A stretch of 64,000 nucleotides of DNA from Platerodrilus igneus. Lineage: Eukaryota > Arthropoda > Insecta > Coleoptera > Lycidae. The notes beneath the pieces were generated by a model. It saw nothing but the letters and a program-made list of their open reading frames with translations. It was not told where the DNA came from and ran no database searches. Made by a program: the position numbers and the translations under genes. This document shows, piece after piece, positions 21,190 to 33,800 of this stretch; positions within the stretch are counted from its first letter, which is position 1; each line of letters begins with the position of its first letter. The stretch spans positions 4,402,001 through 4,466,000 of the forward strand of contig JARFIW010000139.1 of NCBI GenBank assembly GCA_036346225.1. The letters are read 5' to 3'.

Positions 21190-22284
21190 GTTGGTTTTGA
21201 CTTCGTGTTAATTTCTTATTACGTCATTAATTTTGTCAGGATCGTCTAAGGTTATTAATTTTCTTGTGCATCTGATAAGTTCAAGGCCAGAGTTATTAAA
21301 TAATTTAATGTATAATTCTGAAAATCGTTTATATAAATGTTTGCTGTTGAAATAAAAGTAAAATCGTTTTTTCTCGGGGGTGTATTCTTTTAGAATTTTA
21401 ATTATTTGTTCCTTATTGTTGTCTTTAGTTATTTGAATTTGGTATATTTTTTTATTGTCTATTTTCGTATATTTTACTGGATTGGGGTTAGTTAAAACTT
21501 CGGTAATTATAAATTGATTTGGTTTTATTTCGATCGCTTCGTCTAAAATTTTAATTGCGGTTTTTGGCTCTTCGTTCTGTATCGAATGTATGGTGTCTAT
21601 TTCTTCTGGGTCTTCTCTTACTTCTGTCTCATCTACGTTACTTATAATTGATTCCGTTTCTAGTGCGTTGAGCTGTATTCTATTTAGGGCGTCTGCGTTG
21701 TTATTTAATGCCTTTTTTGTATATAATTTGGTAATGATTCTCCATCGTTGTAATTTTGAGTTTGGTTCCTTAAGTTTGCATAGCCATACTAATGGTCTAT
21801 TGTCGTTGTATATATAGAATTTTCTTCCATAAAGGTACAGTCTAAAATATTTCGTTGACCAAATTGTGGCTAATAATTCTTTCTATATTGTACTATATTT
21901 CTGTTCGGTCTCATTTAGGGTTCTAGATGCGTAGCTGATTGGTTTATCGCTACCTAATTTTCCGTGGCTGAGTACTGTGCCTAGTGCTACATGTGATGCG
22001 TCAGTTGTCAATATTAATGGTTTCGAAAAGTCTGGGTATTTTAATACAGGGTGATTCGTAAGTATGCATTTAATTTTTTCTACGGCTTTAATGAATTCTG
22101 GGGTGAGTTCAATTTTATTTTCTTTCTTTAAACAATTTGTCAGGGACTTTGTTATCTGTGCGTATCCTTTAATGAATTTACGGTAATAACCACTAAGTCC
22201 CAAAAATTCTTTAATTTCTTTGTTCGTTTTTGGTAGGAGGTAGTTTAGTACTGCGTTCGTTTTATCGGGATTTGACATTATAAT
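21190..22284 (-). pseudogene. RT C-terminus, RNase H and linker, copy A
   Basis: 21883-22278 is open and encodes the RT connection (GFLG.. written here as [15 protein letters not shown]) and the RNase H start with LTTDAS and S-Y-A-S-R-T-L-N-E. The rest of RNase H and the linker follow in broken frames to about 21190. The copy ends abruptly at about 22284 in the middle of RT, where unrelated DNA begins. Confidence 0.85.
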
Positions 22285-23147
22285 ATGTTTTATACACTGA
22301 TCGGTAGGGTGTTACGGGTTCCTTTTATCGCCTAATGTGACCAGTGACCTTTAAGGAAGGATTTCCTTAAAATGGTGGAACGCAAATATCTTCCGACTAT
22401 GCTAGGGGTCTATTCCTTGGGCAGAGCTTATGAGGATTGGTCGTGGTTCTTTTTACAAAGCATTATTTTCTTACTAGGGCTAGATTCTTAACAAAACAGG
22501 AGTTTAAATAGGGCACCACCAAGTCATTAACTTTAAACACAGGGTTTCCCTAAGGGGGACTTGCGCGTCCTTAGGAAGGAATACCGTATTATCTGCTAAC
22601 GCAGAAGCTGTTAAGAAAATTTAATTAAATTTACAAAAATGAGAACACAAGAAGTATTCTCTTGTTACCTCATATAAAAAACAACAAAGATTAATCAGGC
22701 AAAAATAATATGAGCACAGATTTTATGCTTCAAATTCTGAAAAGGCTATCAAAGCTTGTTGTTAAATTGGGTTTACCACTTTACGCTATTTGCTCTTATA
22801 CGTTGTTACCCTATTTCTGAACGTACTTGTTCAGAATAAAACAATTAATTAAGAAAATTAAATTTTGCTTCTTTAATTAAAATTGTTCCTTCATAAAAAT
22901 TGTAAATATAAAATTCATGTTTAAGAAAAGATAATACAAGTTTCATCTACCCATAAGGTAGGATTATATATTCAAAAAGATTTTTAGGTTTGTTAGATTT
23001 TTATTTAGTTTTTTATTTAGGGTGGATTAACTATGAAGTCAGAATTAATCAGAAGCACGATTATTTTCGCGTTTAAACCCAATGTAGTACCTCCGGGTGG
23101 AGCATTGGGGCGTGGCCGCAAGTATAGCGGCCCTAATTCAAATTATA
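22285..23147. other. Unrelated ~860-bp block between the two provirus halves
   Basis: Neither side's element explains this DNA. It has no transposase or RT motif. Near its right end, 23079-23110 matches the complement of the SINE-derived repeat unit of 30871-34930 over about 31 bases (core CCAATGTAGTACC then GGTGGAGCATTGG). The 8-mer ATTATAAT occurs at both joints (22277 and 23142), but no inverted termini accompany it. Confidence 0.6.
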
Positions 23148-23149
23148 AT

Positions 23150-24110
23150 GTCCGTTCTACCTGGGCGGAGGTTGACGGTAAAGGTGATGATTGTCCATCT
23201 GAAATTACAGGGTGTCTTAAGTTTTTCAAATGAATGTATTTTATTATCTTGCCGTTGTCTACTACGGCTATATTTTTGTATGATATTCTCTTAATTTTAA
23301 ACGGCCATAAATTCCTGGGTGCCGTTTTGTGTCGTTTACTTTGGAAATTTTTCTTGTACACGGTTTGTCCTATTGAAAATTTATTTGCGTCGGTATTGTT
23401 ATTGCGTGGTGTGGTGATACGTTCTTTATCGTTATCTAGTTTATCTTTTACTTTATCGTAAGTTATTTTTAGTTTCTCTTTGTGATCTTTAGCCTATTGC
23501 TGATATACTTTTTTGTTATAATGTATGTCGTAAGGGTTTCGGGAATCTGAAAGTTCTAATGTTAATTCTAGAGGTGTAAAATTTGTTGATGAATGGATGG
23601 TATTATTGTAGGCGATTAGTGCGTGTGACATTAAGTTGGTGATGTGTTCCTTCTTGTAAGTTAATCTTAATAATCTGATTTGTTCTAACAGGGTCGAATA
23701 TAATCTTTCAATTAATCCATTCGATTCAGGGTGGTTTTCAGTTATAAAATTAATTTTTATTTTGTGGAGTTCTAAAGTGTTTTGTATCGTTTCATTTTTA
23801 AATTCACTGCTGTTATCTAAAGTTATGGTTTTGGGTGTGCCATAAAATGTAAAGTATTGTAAAAATCCTTGTGTTACGTAAATGCTATTTTAAGAAATGG
23901 TGAGTATTGTTTGGTCTATTTTGGTGAATGCATCTACAATGGTTAAAAAATTTTGTGCTTCTACTACTACAGTATCGACATATAATTTTTGAAAAGGTTT
24001 GTCAGGTGTTTTGGTTAACATTAAGGATATTTTTGGGTGTGTTCTGTCGTATTTTGCCTTGTCGCATAGTTCACATTGGTTAATAAAGTCTGTGGTTAAC
24101 TCTTTCATAT
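23150..24110 (-). pseudogene. Integrase, copy B
   Basis: 23890-24108 has the zinc-binding C-E-L-C block and the first catalytic Asp region (Y-V-D-T-V-V). The core and C-terminal part follow to 23150 in several frames, including the D-N-S-S-E-F and S-N-G-L-I-E-R blocks. The last open piece, 23143-23361, covers the C-terminal domain and stops at the joint with unrelated DNA, so env and the 3' LTR are missing from this copy. Confidence 0.85.
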
Positions 24111-24114
24111 CTTT

Positions 24115-26087
24115 AAAATAGTATCATCTTATAAGTTGCTTTAATGTTTCACTAATTCCACGATGGTTGGTTTTGCCTTTGTGTTGATTTTTTATTAGGT
24201 CATTTATTTCGTCAGGGTCGTCTAAGGTTATTAATTTTCTTTTACGAATAAGTTCAGGGCCAGAGTTATTGAATAATTTAACGTATAATTCTAAAAATCG
24301 TTTATATAAATATTCGGTGTTGAAATAAAAGTAAAATCGTTTTATCTCGAGGGTGTATTCTTTTAGAATTTTAATTATTTCTTCCTCGTTATTGTCCATG
24401 GTTGTTTGAATTTGGTATATTTTCTTGTTGTCTATTTTTGTATATTTTACGGGATTAGGGTTAGTTAAAAATCCTGTAACTATAAATTGATTTGGTTTTA
24501 TATCGATTGCTTCGTTTAAAATTTTAATCGCAGTTTTTGGTTCTTTATTCTGTGTCGAATATATTGTGTCTATCTTTTCTGGGTCTTCTCTTACTACTGT
24601 CTTGTCTACGTTGCCTATAATTGATTCCGTTTCTAGTGCGTTGAGCTGTATTCTACTTAGGGCGTCTGCGTTATTGTTATAAATTTCTTTTTTGTATATT
24701 ATTTCGTAATATTATTCTTCTAGTCTGATTCTCCATTGTTGTAATTTTGAGATTGGTTCTTTAAGTTTGCATAGCCATACTAATGGTCTTTTGTAGGTGT
24801 ATATATAGAATTTTCGTCCGTAATGGTATGGTCTAAAATATTTTGTTGCCAAAATTATGGCTAATAATTCTTTCTCTATTGCACTATGCTTTTGTTCAGT
24901 CTCATTTAGGGTTCCGGATGCGTAACTGATTGGTTTATCGCTACCTACTTTTCCTTGGCTCAATACTGCGCCTAGAGCTACATTTGATGCGTCTGTCGTT
25001 AATATAAATGGTTTTGAAAAGTCTGGATATTCTAATACAAGATGAATTGTAAGTATACATTTAATTTTGTCTACGGCTGTAATCAATTTAGGGGTGTGTT
25101 CGATTTTATTTCCTTTCTTCAAACAATTTGTCAGGGGCTTGGTTATCTGTGCGTAACCTTTAATGAATTTACCTTAATAACCATTAAGTCCTAAAAATCC
25201 TTTACTTTCTTCGTTCGTTTTTGATAGGGGGTAGTTTAGTACTGCGTTCGTTTTACCGGGTTTTGGCATGACTCCTTGAGTGGTTATTATATGTCCTAAA
25301 AATAATATCTCTTTCTGTAAAAATTCGCTCTTATCTAGTTGTACTTTAAAATGTGCTTGTCTTAGTCTTTCAAATACTTCTCTTAATCTTTCTATGTGTT
25401 CTACTAATGATTTTGAATTAACTATGATATCGTCTAGGTACGCAAAACATTTTTCGTTGTGTATTCCTCGTATTATATTGTCCATGACTGTTGAAAAGTG
25501 GCGGGTGCGTTCTTCAGTCCAAATGGCATTCGTATTTATAATGTCCTCTAGGTGTGCTAAATGCGGTTTTCGATGTGTCTTTCTCGTCCATTTCTACTTG
25601 GTGGTATCCTGATGCAAGTACTAATGTTGAAAAATATAGACACTTTCCTAATTTGTCTAAAATTTCGGTGATATTGGGTAGTGGATATTTGAAATCTACC
25701 GTTTTTTCATTTAGCTTTCTGTAGTCTATTACCATTCGTTATTTTCCCTTGCCTGGGACGTCTATTCTTAGGTACTATTAATACGGGATTGCTCCATGGT
25801 GAGTTGGACTGTTGTATGATATCCTGTTCTAATAAGTCTGCTACTTGTCTATCGGCTTCTTCTTGGCTTGCCTGAGGTAGTCTGTATGCTTTTGTAAAAA
25901 TTGGCTTGTTATATGTTAGTTCGATATTATGTCTAACTGTATTGATAAAGGTTAAGAGTATTCCATCACAATGGAATATATCGCGGTATTCAAAACATAA
26001 GTTTTTAATTGCTCCCTGCTCTTCTATGTTAATTTCGATATTGAAGCGAATGTTACTTAAATTTTCGTCTATTTCGTCTATTTCCAT
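24115..26087 (-). pseudogene. pol: Reverse transcriptase and RNase H, copy B
   Basis: In minus-strand order: 26087-25707 is the RT N-terminal region with WSNPVLIVPK. 25735-25514 has V-I-D-Y-R-K-L-N and A-S-G-Y-H-Q-V-E-M, the block deleted from the copy at 2915. 25485-25174 has FAYLDDI with the catalytic Asp pair and F-L-G-H-I-I. 25122-24712 is RNase H. 24399-24124 is the linker. Each joint is a frameshift or stop. It preserves every RT block, though in broken frames. Confidence 0.9.
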
Positions 26088-26379
26088 TTCGTTAAAATTT
26101 AATTCTTCTACGTTAATTGGGTTTGTCAGAGATAGTTCTACGGGGTAGTTATTTTAGTTTAGAATTGTTGTAGTGGCATAATTATCTTTTATTTGTACTA
26201 CTGCGGTGGGGATTTCTACTCCTTGTTGAAATGTTATGTGGTTTATAATTCCTACTTCGTTTTTACGTTTACTGGGATTTAAATTTTTTTCTCTGTTCGG
26301 GGTTCTGTCGTGTATTTTGCTCGGTTTGGGTATTTTGAAATTTAATGGAGATTTGTCCGTGTTCCGTTCTTAATAAATA

Positions 26380-26645
26380 GTTTTTATATCAATTGCTGGC
26401 TCCTAGTTTTCTTATAAGTCCATTCCTATTAGTCCGTCGTATTTATCGCTGAATTCATTTTTACATTGAATGTTTTTGGTAAGGGTATATTAGCAATAAA
26501 TTGATGTAGGGTTGTTTGATGGGGTGTTTTAATTTTAAAGGGGTTCTCTTTCTACAAAATCTAAATAGTGTATTTTTACAGTTCGGGGGCTAATTTAGTG
26601 TTTTTGAGGATCCGGTATCGATTAGTAATTTAAATTCTGCGTGAT
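26380..26645 (-). pseudogene. Aspartic protease remnant, copy B
   Basis: Minus-strand translation near 26590-26640 gives a weak L-L-I-D-T-G-S-S-K match. Near 26400-26450 it gives Y-D-G-L-I-G-M-D-L, the two blocks expected for the protease. Frames differ between them. Position between gag and RT supports the call. Confidence 0.65.
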
Positions 26646-26689
26646 ATTATTTAAATTGATTACGTTTGGTCGTTTATAAATTGGTCTAT

Positions 26690-28590
26690 CTGAAAATTTG
26701 AGCACGCGTTTTCTTCGTCGTCCTCTTCATAGTTTTCACCTGGTTTGTTATGTTCGTAATTTTCTAATTGGTTTGATTCATCGGGGTTGGTTTGTAATAA
26801 CTGTTGGGGTTATTGTTATTATTTATCATCGGTGTATTTCTAATGGGGTTTGCGCTGAATGATGGTCTTTGTTGGTTCATATTTTGCTTGAATCTTGGTG
26901 TGAATGCGGGTTCCGTGAAATTTGAGTTGATTTTCTTAAAATTATTTAAATTGGTTATGTTCTTACAATTTGAGTCGATAGTTTCGAAGTTGGTTTATTT
27001 GCATTGAATGGCGTAATAAATACATCGCGCAAGTGGTTGATTTGTTGAGGCTTGTAACTGGCTTTATCGGTAATGAATTTTATTCGCAGATTCGCGTTTC
27101 CAACTAACGGATTACTTTTGTACTAAATTATATTCGCCATAATCGTAATTTTGGGATTTAAACAAAGTTCATATTCAGTAAAAAGTCGTTCATGGAATGC
27201 ATTTATGTAGGTGCAGTGCCTTCTGCAGCATTTAACTTTAGTAGGCCTCTTATCAAGGTTCCTGTCATTTTTAATTTTGTTAATCAAACTGGTTACGTCT
27301 TGGCTTTAATTCGAATTGATACGATCGTTGGCTTCTAATTCTTACCTATGCAGGGACGGGCAGGACAAACCAGTTTCTTGGTGCCAAAAATGCAATTAAT
27401 TCAGTTTAAAGTCCTCACTGTTCTAAGTCATCTCGGCTGGCTATAGCGCTAGACCCGTCCGATTTACATTCACTAGAGATCAAAAGTAAAGCATCGTCTT
27501 TCGAGCGTTTTAGGAAAACTTGTTCAAAATATTTTGTGCTGTAAAGCAATTTACTTAAACTTATTCGTCCTCGTTCTTGAGGTGCGTTTTGAGCAAACTT
27601 CATCTGAACTCGTGATGTAACGTTGTTCTATATTAATAGTTACTTTCGGTTTTAATTTTCAATTTTGGAAAATTGATTTTACATAAATCGGTTACTATTT
27701 ACAGTGTTTAAGTATGTATTGGATTGACGTTACGGTTGTCTTAAAAATTAGTTTAAATTGATTGTTAAAATTTGTGTTATGAAATTTGAGTTATTAGGCT
27801 TGGTTGGTTTATTTGCTGATTGAATGGCGTGTAGCCTTGGTTGAGTGGTTGTTTATCTTGAGGCTTAAATGGATTAGTTGGTAAATGAGTTTTATTCGCG
27901 ATTGAGTTATATAGTCTATTTCGATAATGGATTACGATTTATTCGTTCAATGATCATGTTCATTGTTTCTTCTAAGTTTTGGGGGTGTTGGAATCTTATT
28001 TTATTTGATAGTCGTTCCGGCAATGCATTTATGTAGGTGTCCAGTGCCATTTCGTCATACATTTTAGTTTTTAGTAGGCGGATATTTTGATCGGGTTCTT
28101 CAATTTTTAATTTTGTTAAAATTAAACTTCTTACGTCTTGGCATTTTATTCCGAATTGATACGGGGATTGGTTATTTCTTATTCTTAAGTTTATCAGATT
28201 GCGGATAAAACATTTTATGTTTCTTTGGTCTTAAAATATGCAATTAATATGCGTTTAAAGTCCTCCCAGTGTTCTAAGTCATCTCGGCTGGCTAGTAGCG
28301 CTAGGGCCCGTCCGGTCAGTTTACTTATTATTAGGTGTAAAAGTAATACATTTCTTTTGTTATCTCCTGGTTTATAGATGGTTTTCAAAAATATTTCGCA
28401 TGCTGTAAAGCAATTTACTTATAAAGCTTGATCTTCGTTGAATTGAGGGATGCTTTCGAGATAAATTTTTATATCTGAACTTGTGATTGTTAAGGGTTGT
28501 TCTAATAATTAATAGTTACTTTCGGTTTTAATTAACTTCACATTTTTGTAAAAATTGATGTTTACTTCGGTTGGTTTATTACTTTTCAGT
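26690..28590 (-). pseudogene. gag: gag, copy B, with an internal ~800-bp direct duplication
   Basis: The capsid-coding part is present twice: about 27775-28590 (better kept) and about 26935-27720 (very decayed). Paired words include GTTCTAAGTCATCTCGGCTG at 27420 and 28270, GCTGTAAAGCAATTTACTTA at 27540 and 28405, and AATAGTTACTTTCGGTTTTA at 27640 and 28508. The Asn-rich tail lies at 26690-26930. Part of the decayed block also resembles a different element's LTR (see findings). No useful ORF remains. Confidence 0.75.
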
Positions 28591-28982
28591 TTGGTGGGTA
28601 TTTGTTATTTTTAGTTTGAGTTGTGTTGGATTTAAAGAATTGAGTTACTTGTATTTTATACGTAGTTATACGGTGCTATAATTGCATTGAGGGGTTTGTG
28701 CTTGGTAATGTCTGATTAATTGCTGTAGCCTTGAATTTGTGTATTTTTATACTTCGTAAATGTGATAGTCGTTGAGGGTTTTAAGGATAAATGAACTTAC
28801 ATTATTTTCATCGTCGCTTCTATTGATTTAGATTCGGTCGATGCTTGTACCTCTTCTAAATTTGTCTGGTTGGCTTCGGTCGATTCTTGTACCTCTTCCA
28901 ACTTTGTTTGGGTTCTTCCAGATTGTAAATTGAAATTCTTGGTCACCAGTCTTCCGATTTTTGGATTAGTGGTACCTTTCTG

Positions 28983-29000
28983 GATCCGTAAGGCTGCGCC
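28983..29000 (-). promoter_or_regulatory. Primer-binding site of copy B
   Basis: Directly after the LTR end AACT the minus strand reads GGCGCAGCCTTACGGATC. With the last T of the LTR this makes TGGCGCAGCC, a start like the tRNA-Ser-type PBS used by several errantiviruses. The tRNA choice is from memory of those families. Confidence 0.6.
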
Positions 29001-29565
29001 AGTTACGTTTCGGGCCTTGGGAGCGGTTTTTTAAAAACTTCTTCCAAATCTTCGTAACAAAATTCATTTGGTTCAACAGAAGTTACAATTGAATTTTGAC
29101 AAACTGATGTAAAATACTCTAAGTCGAAAATTTAATAATAATTGGAGTTTATCATGGTGAATAGCCTAAGCAAACTGCAATGTTAAAACTGAAATACTGT
29201 AGACTGACTGATGGTCTTGGGGCTCCCGGGATATTTATGTTGTCCCTGTTCCTCATATGTCTGTGGGAACTTGCAGAGCTCATGTATACTTATTTCTTAA
29301 TTCTGTTCATTATACAATGTAACAATTTTAATTTGTAAGTTCGCAGTTTCTTAACCGTCTGTGACCTGCCACCTACAGTATCACTATCGTCTGCAATACA
29401 ATGTATTTCATACGTTCTCACAACTTGCTTGTGAACTGTTAATAACCTTTCTGTGTTTATCCTTAAATTTACATTGTTGCATATACTTAAGTTTTTTTAA
29501 CAATTTTTAATAATTCCTATTAAATTCTATTAATGGTACATATGTAGATTGGGGGATATATAACT
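29001..29565 (-). repeat. 5' LTR of copy B
   Basis: 565 bp, starting AGTTATATATCCCCC and ending CCGAAACGTAACT on the minus strand. A TATA-like ATAAATA and the initiator-like GTCAGTC correspond to the promoter in the LTR at 6437. It is the longest of the three family LTRs in the window. Confidence 0.85.
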
Positions 29566-29779
29566 CGCTGACTCTTAAAAACCAAAAGAAAATTTTTTAT
29601 TACCTTGTCTTCGACAGAAGACTGCAAATGAAAACGCACTAACACTCGATCTCCACAAAACTGGTAAATTTACGCGTCTTACGATTATGCCTAATCTTTT
29701 TCTTTTTAGCCTTTGTCATCAATTTCTCTCCGGCAAGAACCATATAATCTTTATTTCCCTCTCTCTTATCGGGATAGCT

Positions 29780-30866
29780 CGCCGGTTTTACGAATTCCAC
29801 ACATGTTTTAAGCAATCTTTTTCTTGTTTCTATGTTTGTTGTCTTTGAACACAGTAGTTGCCTTTTCTTGTTAAATGTAGCACGACTTTGTTCTAATCTT
29901 TGTTTTATATCTTTTGCGCTTTTTTCATCTTGCGTTATTTGGCTTCCTAGGTTGCAGTAATCCTTATCCTCTTGTAAGTTCTTGTTACCTATTTTATTCT
30001 TGTTTTTGATTTATTTTCCTCTCCTTTGCATACTAGTACTTTAGTTTTATTTTTGTTAATTTTCATACCGTGTCTCTCTGTTAGAACCGCTTCCATTTCA
30101 TTAAGAGCATTTTCTAGCTCTTCCTTGCTAGATGCTAATGCCGCTATATCATCTGCAAATCTAAGCATATCAATTTTTTGTCCCTGCAAAGTAATCCCAA
30201 GTGTCTTCCTGTATTTGGCAATATTTTTTACTTCTTCTATGTAGAAGTTAAAACTTAATGGGGGTAGGGCATATCCCTGTCTCACCTCTTTCCTAATGGT
30301 TACTTCTCTACGTTCCTGCTCTAATTCTATTTCTGCTGTTTGCTCTTTGTACAAACTACGTACTATTCGTCTATCACTATAACTCATTCTAATCTTTTTG
30401 AGAACTTCGAACATTTTTTTCTATTTTACATTGTCGAATGCTTTCTCCAGATCTACAAACTTTATATACACGCTTTCATTTTTTCTATTGTTTTCTCCAT
30501 TATCACTTTCAGAGCTAAAATAACCTCCCGTGTTCCTCTGTTTCGCATAAACTCAAATTGATCTTCTCCTAGTATTGCTTCACCTAGTTTTTCCATTCAT
30601 CTTTGTACAAGTCTAGTTAATATTTTGACTCGTGTGCTGTCAAACTTATTATTCGAAATTTTTCACATCTATCCGCGCCTCTCTTTTTTATAGTTACTAT
30701 GATGTTACGTTTGATATCTTTGGGTATCTTGCCTGTCTTATACATATAGCTTACAAGTTGGAAGAGACGTTCTGTTATAGTTTGTCCAGCGGCTTTTAGA
30801 GTTTCTGCTGTGCACCTTATCTGTACCCGGCGCTAATTTAAACTCATCGCTAAGTATAGGATCCAT
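29780..30866 (-). pseudogene. RTE-type LINE fragment, minus strand
   Basis: A second copy of the RTE at 9550-13200. 29989-30414 is open for 141 codons with a V-R-Q-G-Y-A-L block and LRFADDIAALA at about 30130-30170. Towards 30866 the sequence continues to the E-N-Q-F-E-F block and the start of RT (complement of GATCCTATACTTAGCGATGA). It is bounded on the right by the SINE-type array. The 3' end is lost before the LTR at 29565; 29566-29779 holds no recognised feature. Confidence 0.85.
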
Positions 30867-30870
30867 TCGA

Positions 30871-33800
30871 AAGTACTACATTGGCCAGGAAGAGAATTTT
30901 TTTACCTGAAAAATTTTGAATTTTGCCGAGCCTTTGCTGTCCCAAGCAAGGTAGGGATCTTTAACATGCGTGACAACACTCACACACGGGACCTCCATTT
31001 TACCTCTCATCCGAACGAGGGCGTATTTTTGTGAAAAATGCTCGCATAACATTTTTCAAGTGGACCGTGTCGGGATTCAAACCGAGACCTTGGGCGTAGT
31101 AGTCACACGCATAGCAACTACGCCACCTCTTCACATACCCCTACATTTGATTTTACAATGCTCCACCTGAAGGTACTACATTGGCCAGGAAGCGAGTCTA
31201 CTATACCTGGAAATTTTGAATTTTACCGAACTCTTGCTGTTGCAAGCAAGATAAGGATCTTTAACGTGCGTAACAACACTCACACACGGGACCTCCATTT
31301 TACCTCTCATCCGAACGAGAGCGTATTTTTGTGAGAAATGTTCACCTAACATTTTCAAGCGGACCGTGTCGGGATTTGGACCCGGGATCTTGGGCATAGT
31401 AGTCACACGCATACCAACTACACCACGGAGCCTCCCCCCCCCTACATACCGTGCATTTATATTTCCAATCCTCCACCAGAAGGTACTACATTGGCCAGGA
31501 GGCGAGTTTTTTGTTGCCTGGAAATTTAGAATTTTGCCGAACCCTAGACGTTCCAGGCAAGGTAGGGATCTTTAACGCGCGTGACAACACTCACACACGG
31601 GACCTCCATTTAACCTCTCATCCGAACGAGGGCGTAATTTTTGTGAAAAATGCTCACCTATCATTTTTCAAGCAGTCGGCCGTGTCGGGATTTGAACCCA
31701 GGACCTTGGGATCCGTAGTCTTACGCTTACTACATTAATCCACGGCAACGCCTCCCCTTTACATACCGTTTATCTACATTTCTAATGCTCCACCTGCAGG
31801 TACTACATTGGCCAGGAGGCGAGTTTTTTGTTGCCTGGAAATTTAGAATTTTGCCGAACCCTTGCCGTTTCAGGCAAGGTAGGGATCTTTAACGTGCGTG
31901 ACAACATTCACACACGGGACCTCCATTTAACCTCTCATCCGAACGAGGGCGTAATTTGTGTGAAAAATGCTCACCTGCCATTTTTCAAGCAGTCGGCCGT
32001 GTCGGGATTTGAACCCGGGACCTTGGGATCCGTAGTCTTACGCTTACTACATTGATTCACGGCGACGCCCCCCCCCCTTTACATACCTTTACATGTGATT
32101 TTCCAATGCTTCGCCCGTAGGTACTACATTGGCCAGGAAGCGAGTTTTTTTTACCTGGAAAATTTGGAATTTTGCCGAACCCTTGCTGTTCCAAGCAAGG
32201 TAGGGATCTTTAAAGTGCGTGACAACACTCACACACGGGGCCTCCATTTTACCTCTCATCCGAACGAGGGTGTATTTTTGTGAAAAATGCTCGCCTAACA
32301 TTTTTCAAGCGGACCGTGTCGGGATTTGGACCCGGGATCTTGGGCATAGTAGTCACACGCATACCAACTACACCACGGAGCCTCCCTCCCCCCCCCTACA
32401 TACCGTGCATTTATATTTCCAATCCTCCACCAGAAGGTACTACATTGGCCAGGAGGCGAGTTTTTTGTTGCCTGGAAATTTAGAATTTTGCCGAACCCTA
32501 GCCGTTCCAGGCAAGGTAGGGATCTTTAAAGTGCGTGACAACACTCACACACGGGGCCTCCATTTTACCTCTCATCCGAACGAGGGTGTATTTTTGTGAA
32601 AAATGCTCGCCTAACATTTTCAAGCGGACCGTGTCGGGATTTGGACCCGGGATCTTGGGCATAGTAGTCACACGCATACCAACTACACCACGGAGCCTCC
32701 TCCCCCTACATACCGTGCATTTATATTTTAATCCTCCACCAGAAGGTACTACATTGGCCAGGAGGCGAGTTTTTGTTGCCTGGAAATTTAGAATTTTGCC
32801 GAACCCTAGCCGTTCCAGGCAAAGTAGGGATCTTTAACGCGCGTGACAACACTCACACACGGGACCTCCATTTAACCTCTCATCCGAACGAGGGCGTAAT
32901 TTTTGTGAAAAATGCTCACCTGTCATTTTCAAGCAGTCGGCCGTGTCGGGATTTGAACCCAGGACCTTGGGATCCGTAGTCTTACGCTTACTACATTAAT
33001 CCACGGCAACGCCTTCCTTTACATACCGTTTATCTACATTTCTAATGCTCCACCTGCAGGTACTACATTGGCCAAGAGGCGAGTTTTTGTTGCCTGGAAA
33101 TTTAGAATTTTGCCGAACCCTTGCCGTTTCAGGCAAGGTAGGGATTTTTAACGTGCGTGACAACATTCACACACGGGACCTCCATTTAACCTCTCATCCG
33201 AACGAGGGCGTAATTTGTGTGAAAAATGCTCACCTGCCATTTTTCAAGCAGTCGGCCGTGTCGGGATTTGAACCCGGGACCTTGGGATCCGTAGTCTTAC
33301 GCTTACTACATTGATTTACGGCGACGCCCCCCCCCTTTACATACCTTTACATGTGATTTTCCAATGCTCCGCCCGTAGGTACTACATTGGCCAGGAAGCG
33401 AGTTTTTTTTACCTGGAAAATTTGGAATTTTGCCGAACCCTTGCTGTTCCAAGCAAGGTAGGGATCTTTAAAGTGCGTGACAACACTCACACACGGGGCC
33501 TCCATTTTACCTCTCATCCGAACGAGGGTGTATTTTGTGAAAAATGCTCGCCTAACATTTTCAAGCGGACCGTGTCGGATTTGGACCCGGGATCTTGGGC
33601 ATAGTAGTCACACGCATACCAACTACACCACGGAGCCTCCCTCCCCCCCCCTACATACCGTGCATTTATATTTCCAATCCTCCACCAGAAGGTACTACAT
33701 TGGCCAGGAGGCGAGTTTTTTGTTGCCTGGAAATTTAGAATTTTGCCGAACCCTAGCCGTTCCAGGCAAGGTAGGGATCTTTAAAGTGCGTGACAACACT

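Larger units (their letters stand above)
18050..29565 (-). mobile_element. Composite errantivirus-like provirus (two partial copies joined)
   Basis: Read on the minus strand, 29565-23148 gives LTR, PBS, gag, protease, RT, RNase H and integrase of copy B. 22284-18050 gives RT end, RNase H, integrase, env and LTR of copy A. Integrase and RNase H are therefore present twice. Between them is about 860 bp of unrelated DNA. LTRs at the two outer ends belong to the same family as 6437-6986. Flanks are CGCA (left) and CGCT (right), close to but not an exact 4-bp target duplication. Unequal recombination between tandem or nested copies is the simplest explanation. Confidence 0.85.

Noticed and set aside
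22277..23149. 8-bp repeat ATTATAAT at both edges of the unrelated block, as for a hAT insertion
   Set aside because: The block has no inverted ends or transposase, and the two flanks are different elements' coding regions, so the 8-mer is more likely chance in AT-rich DNA.
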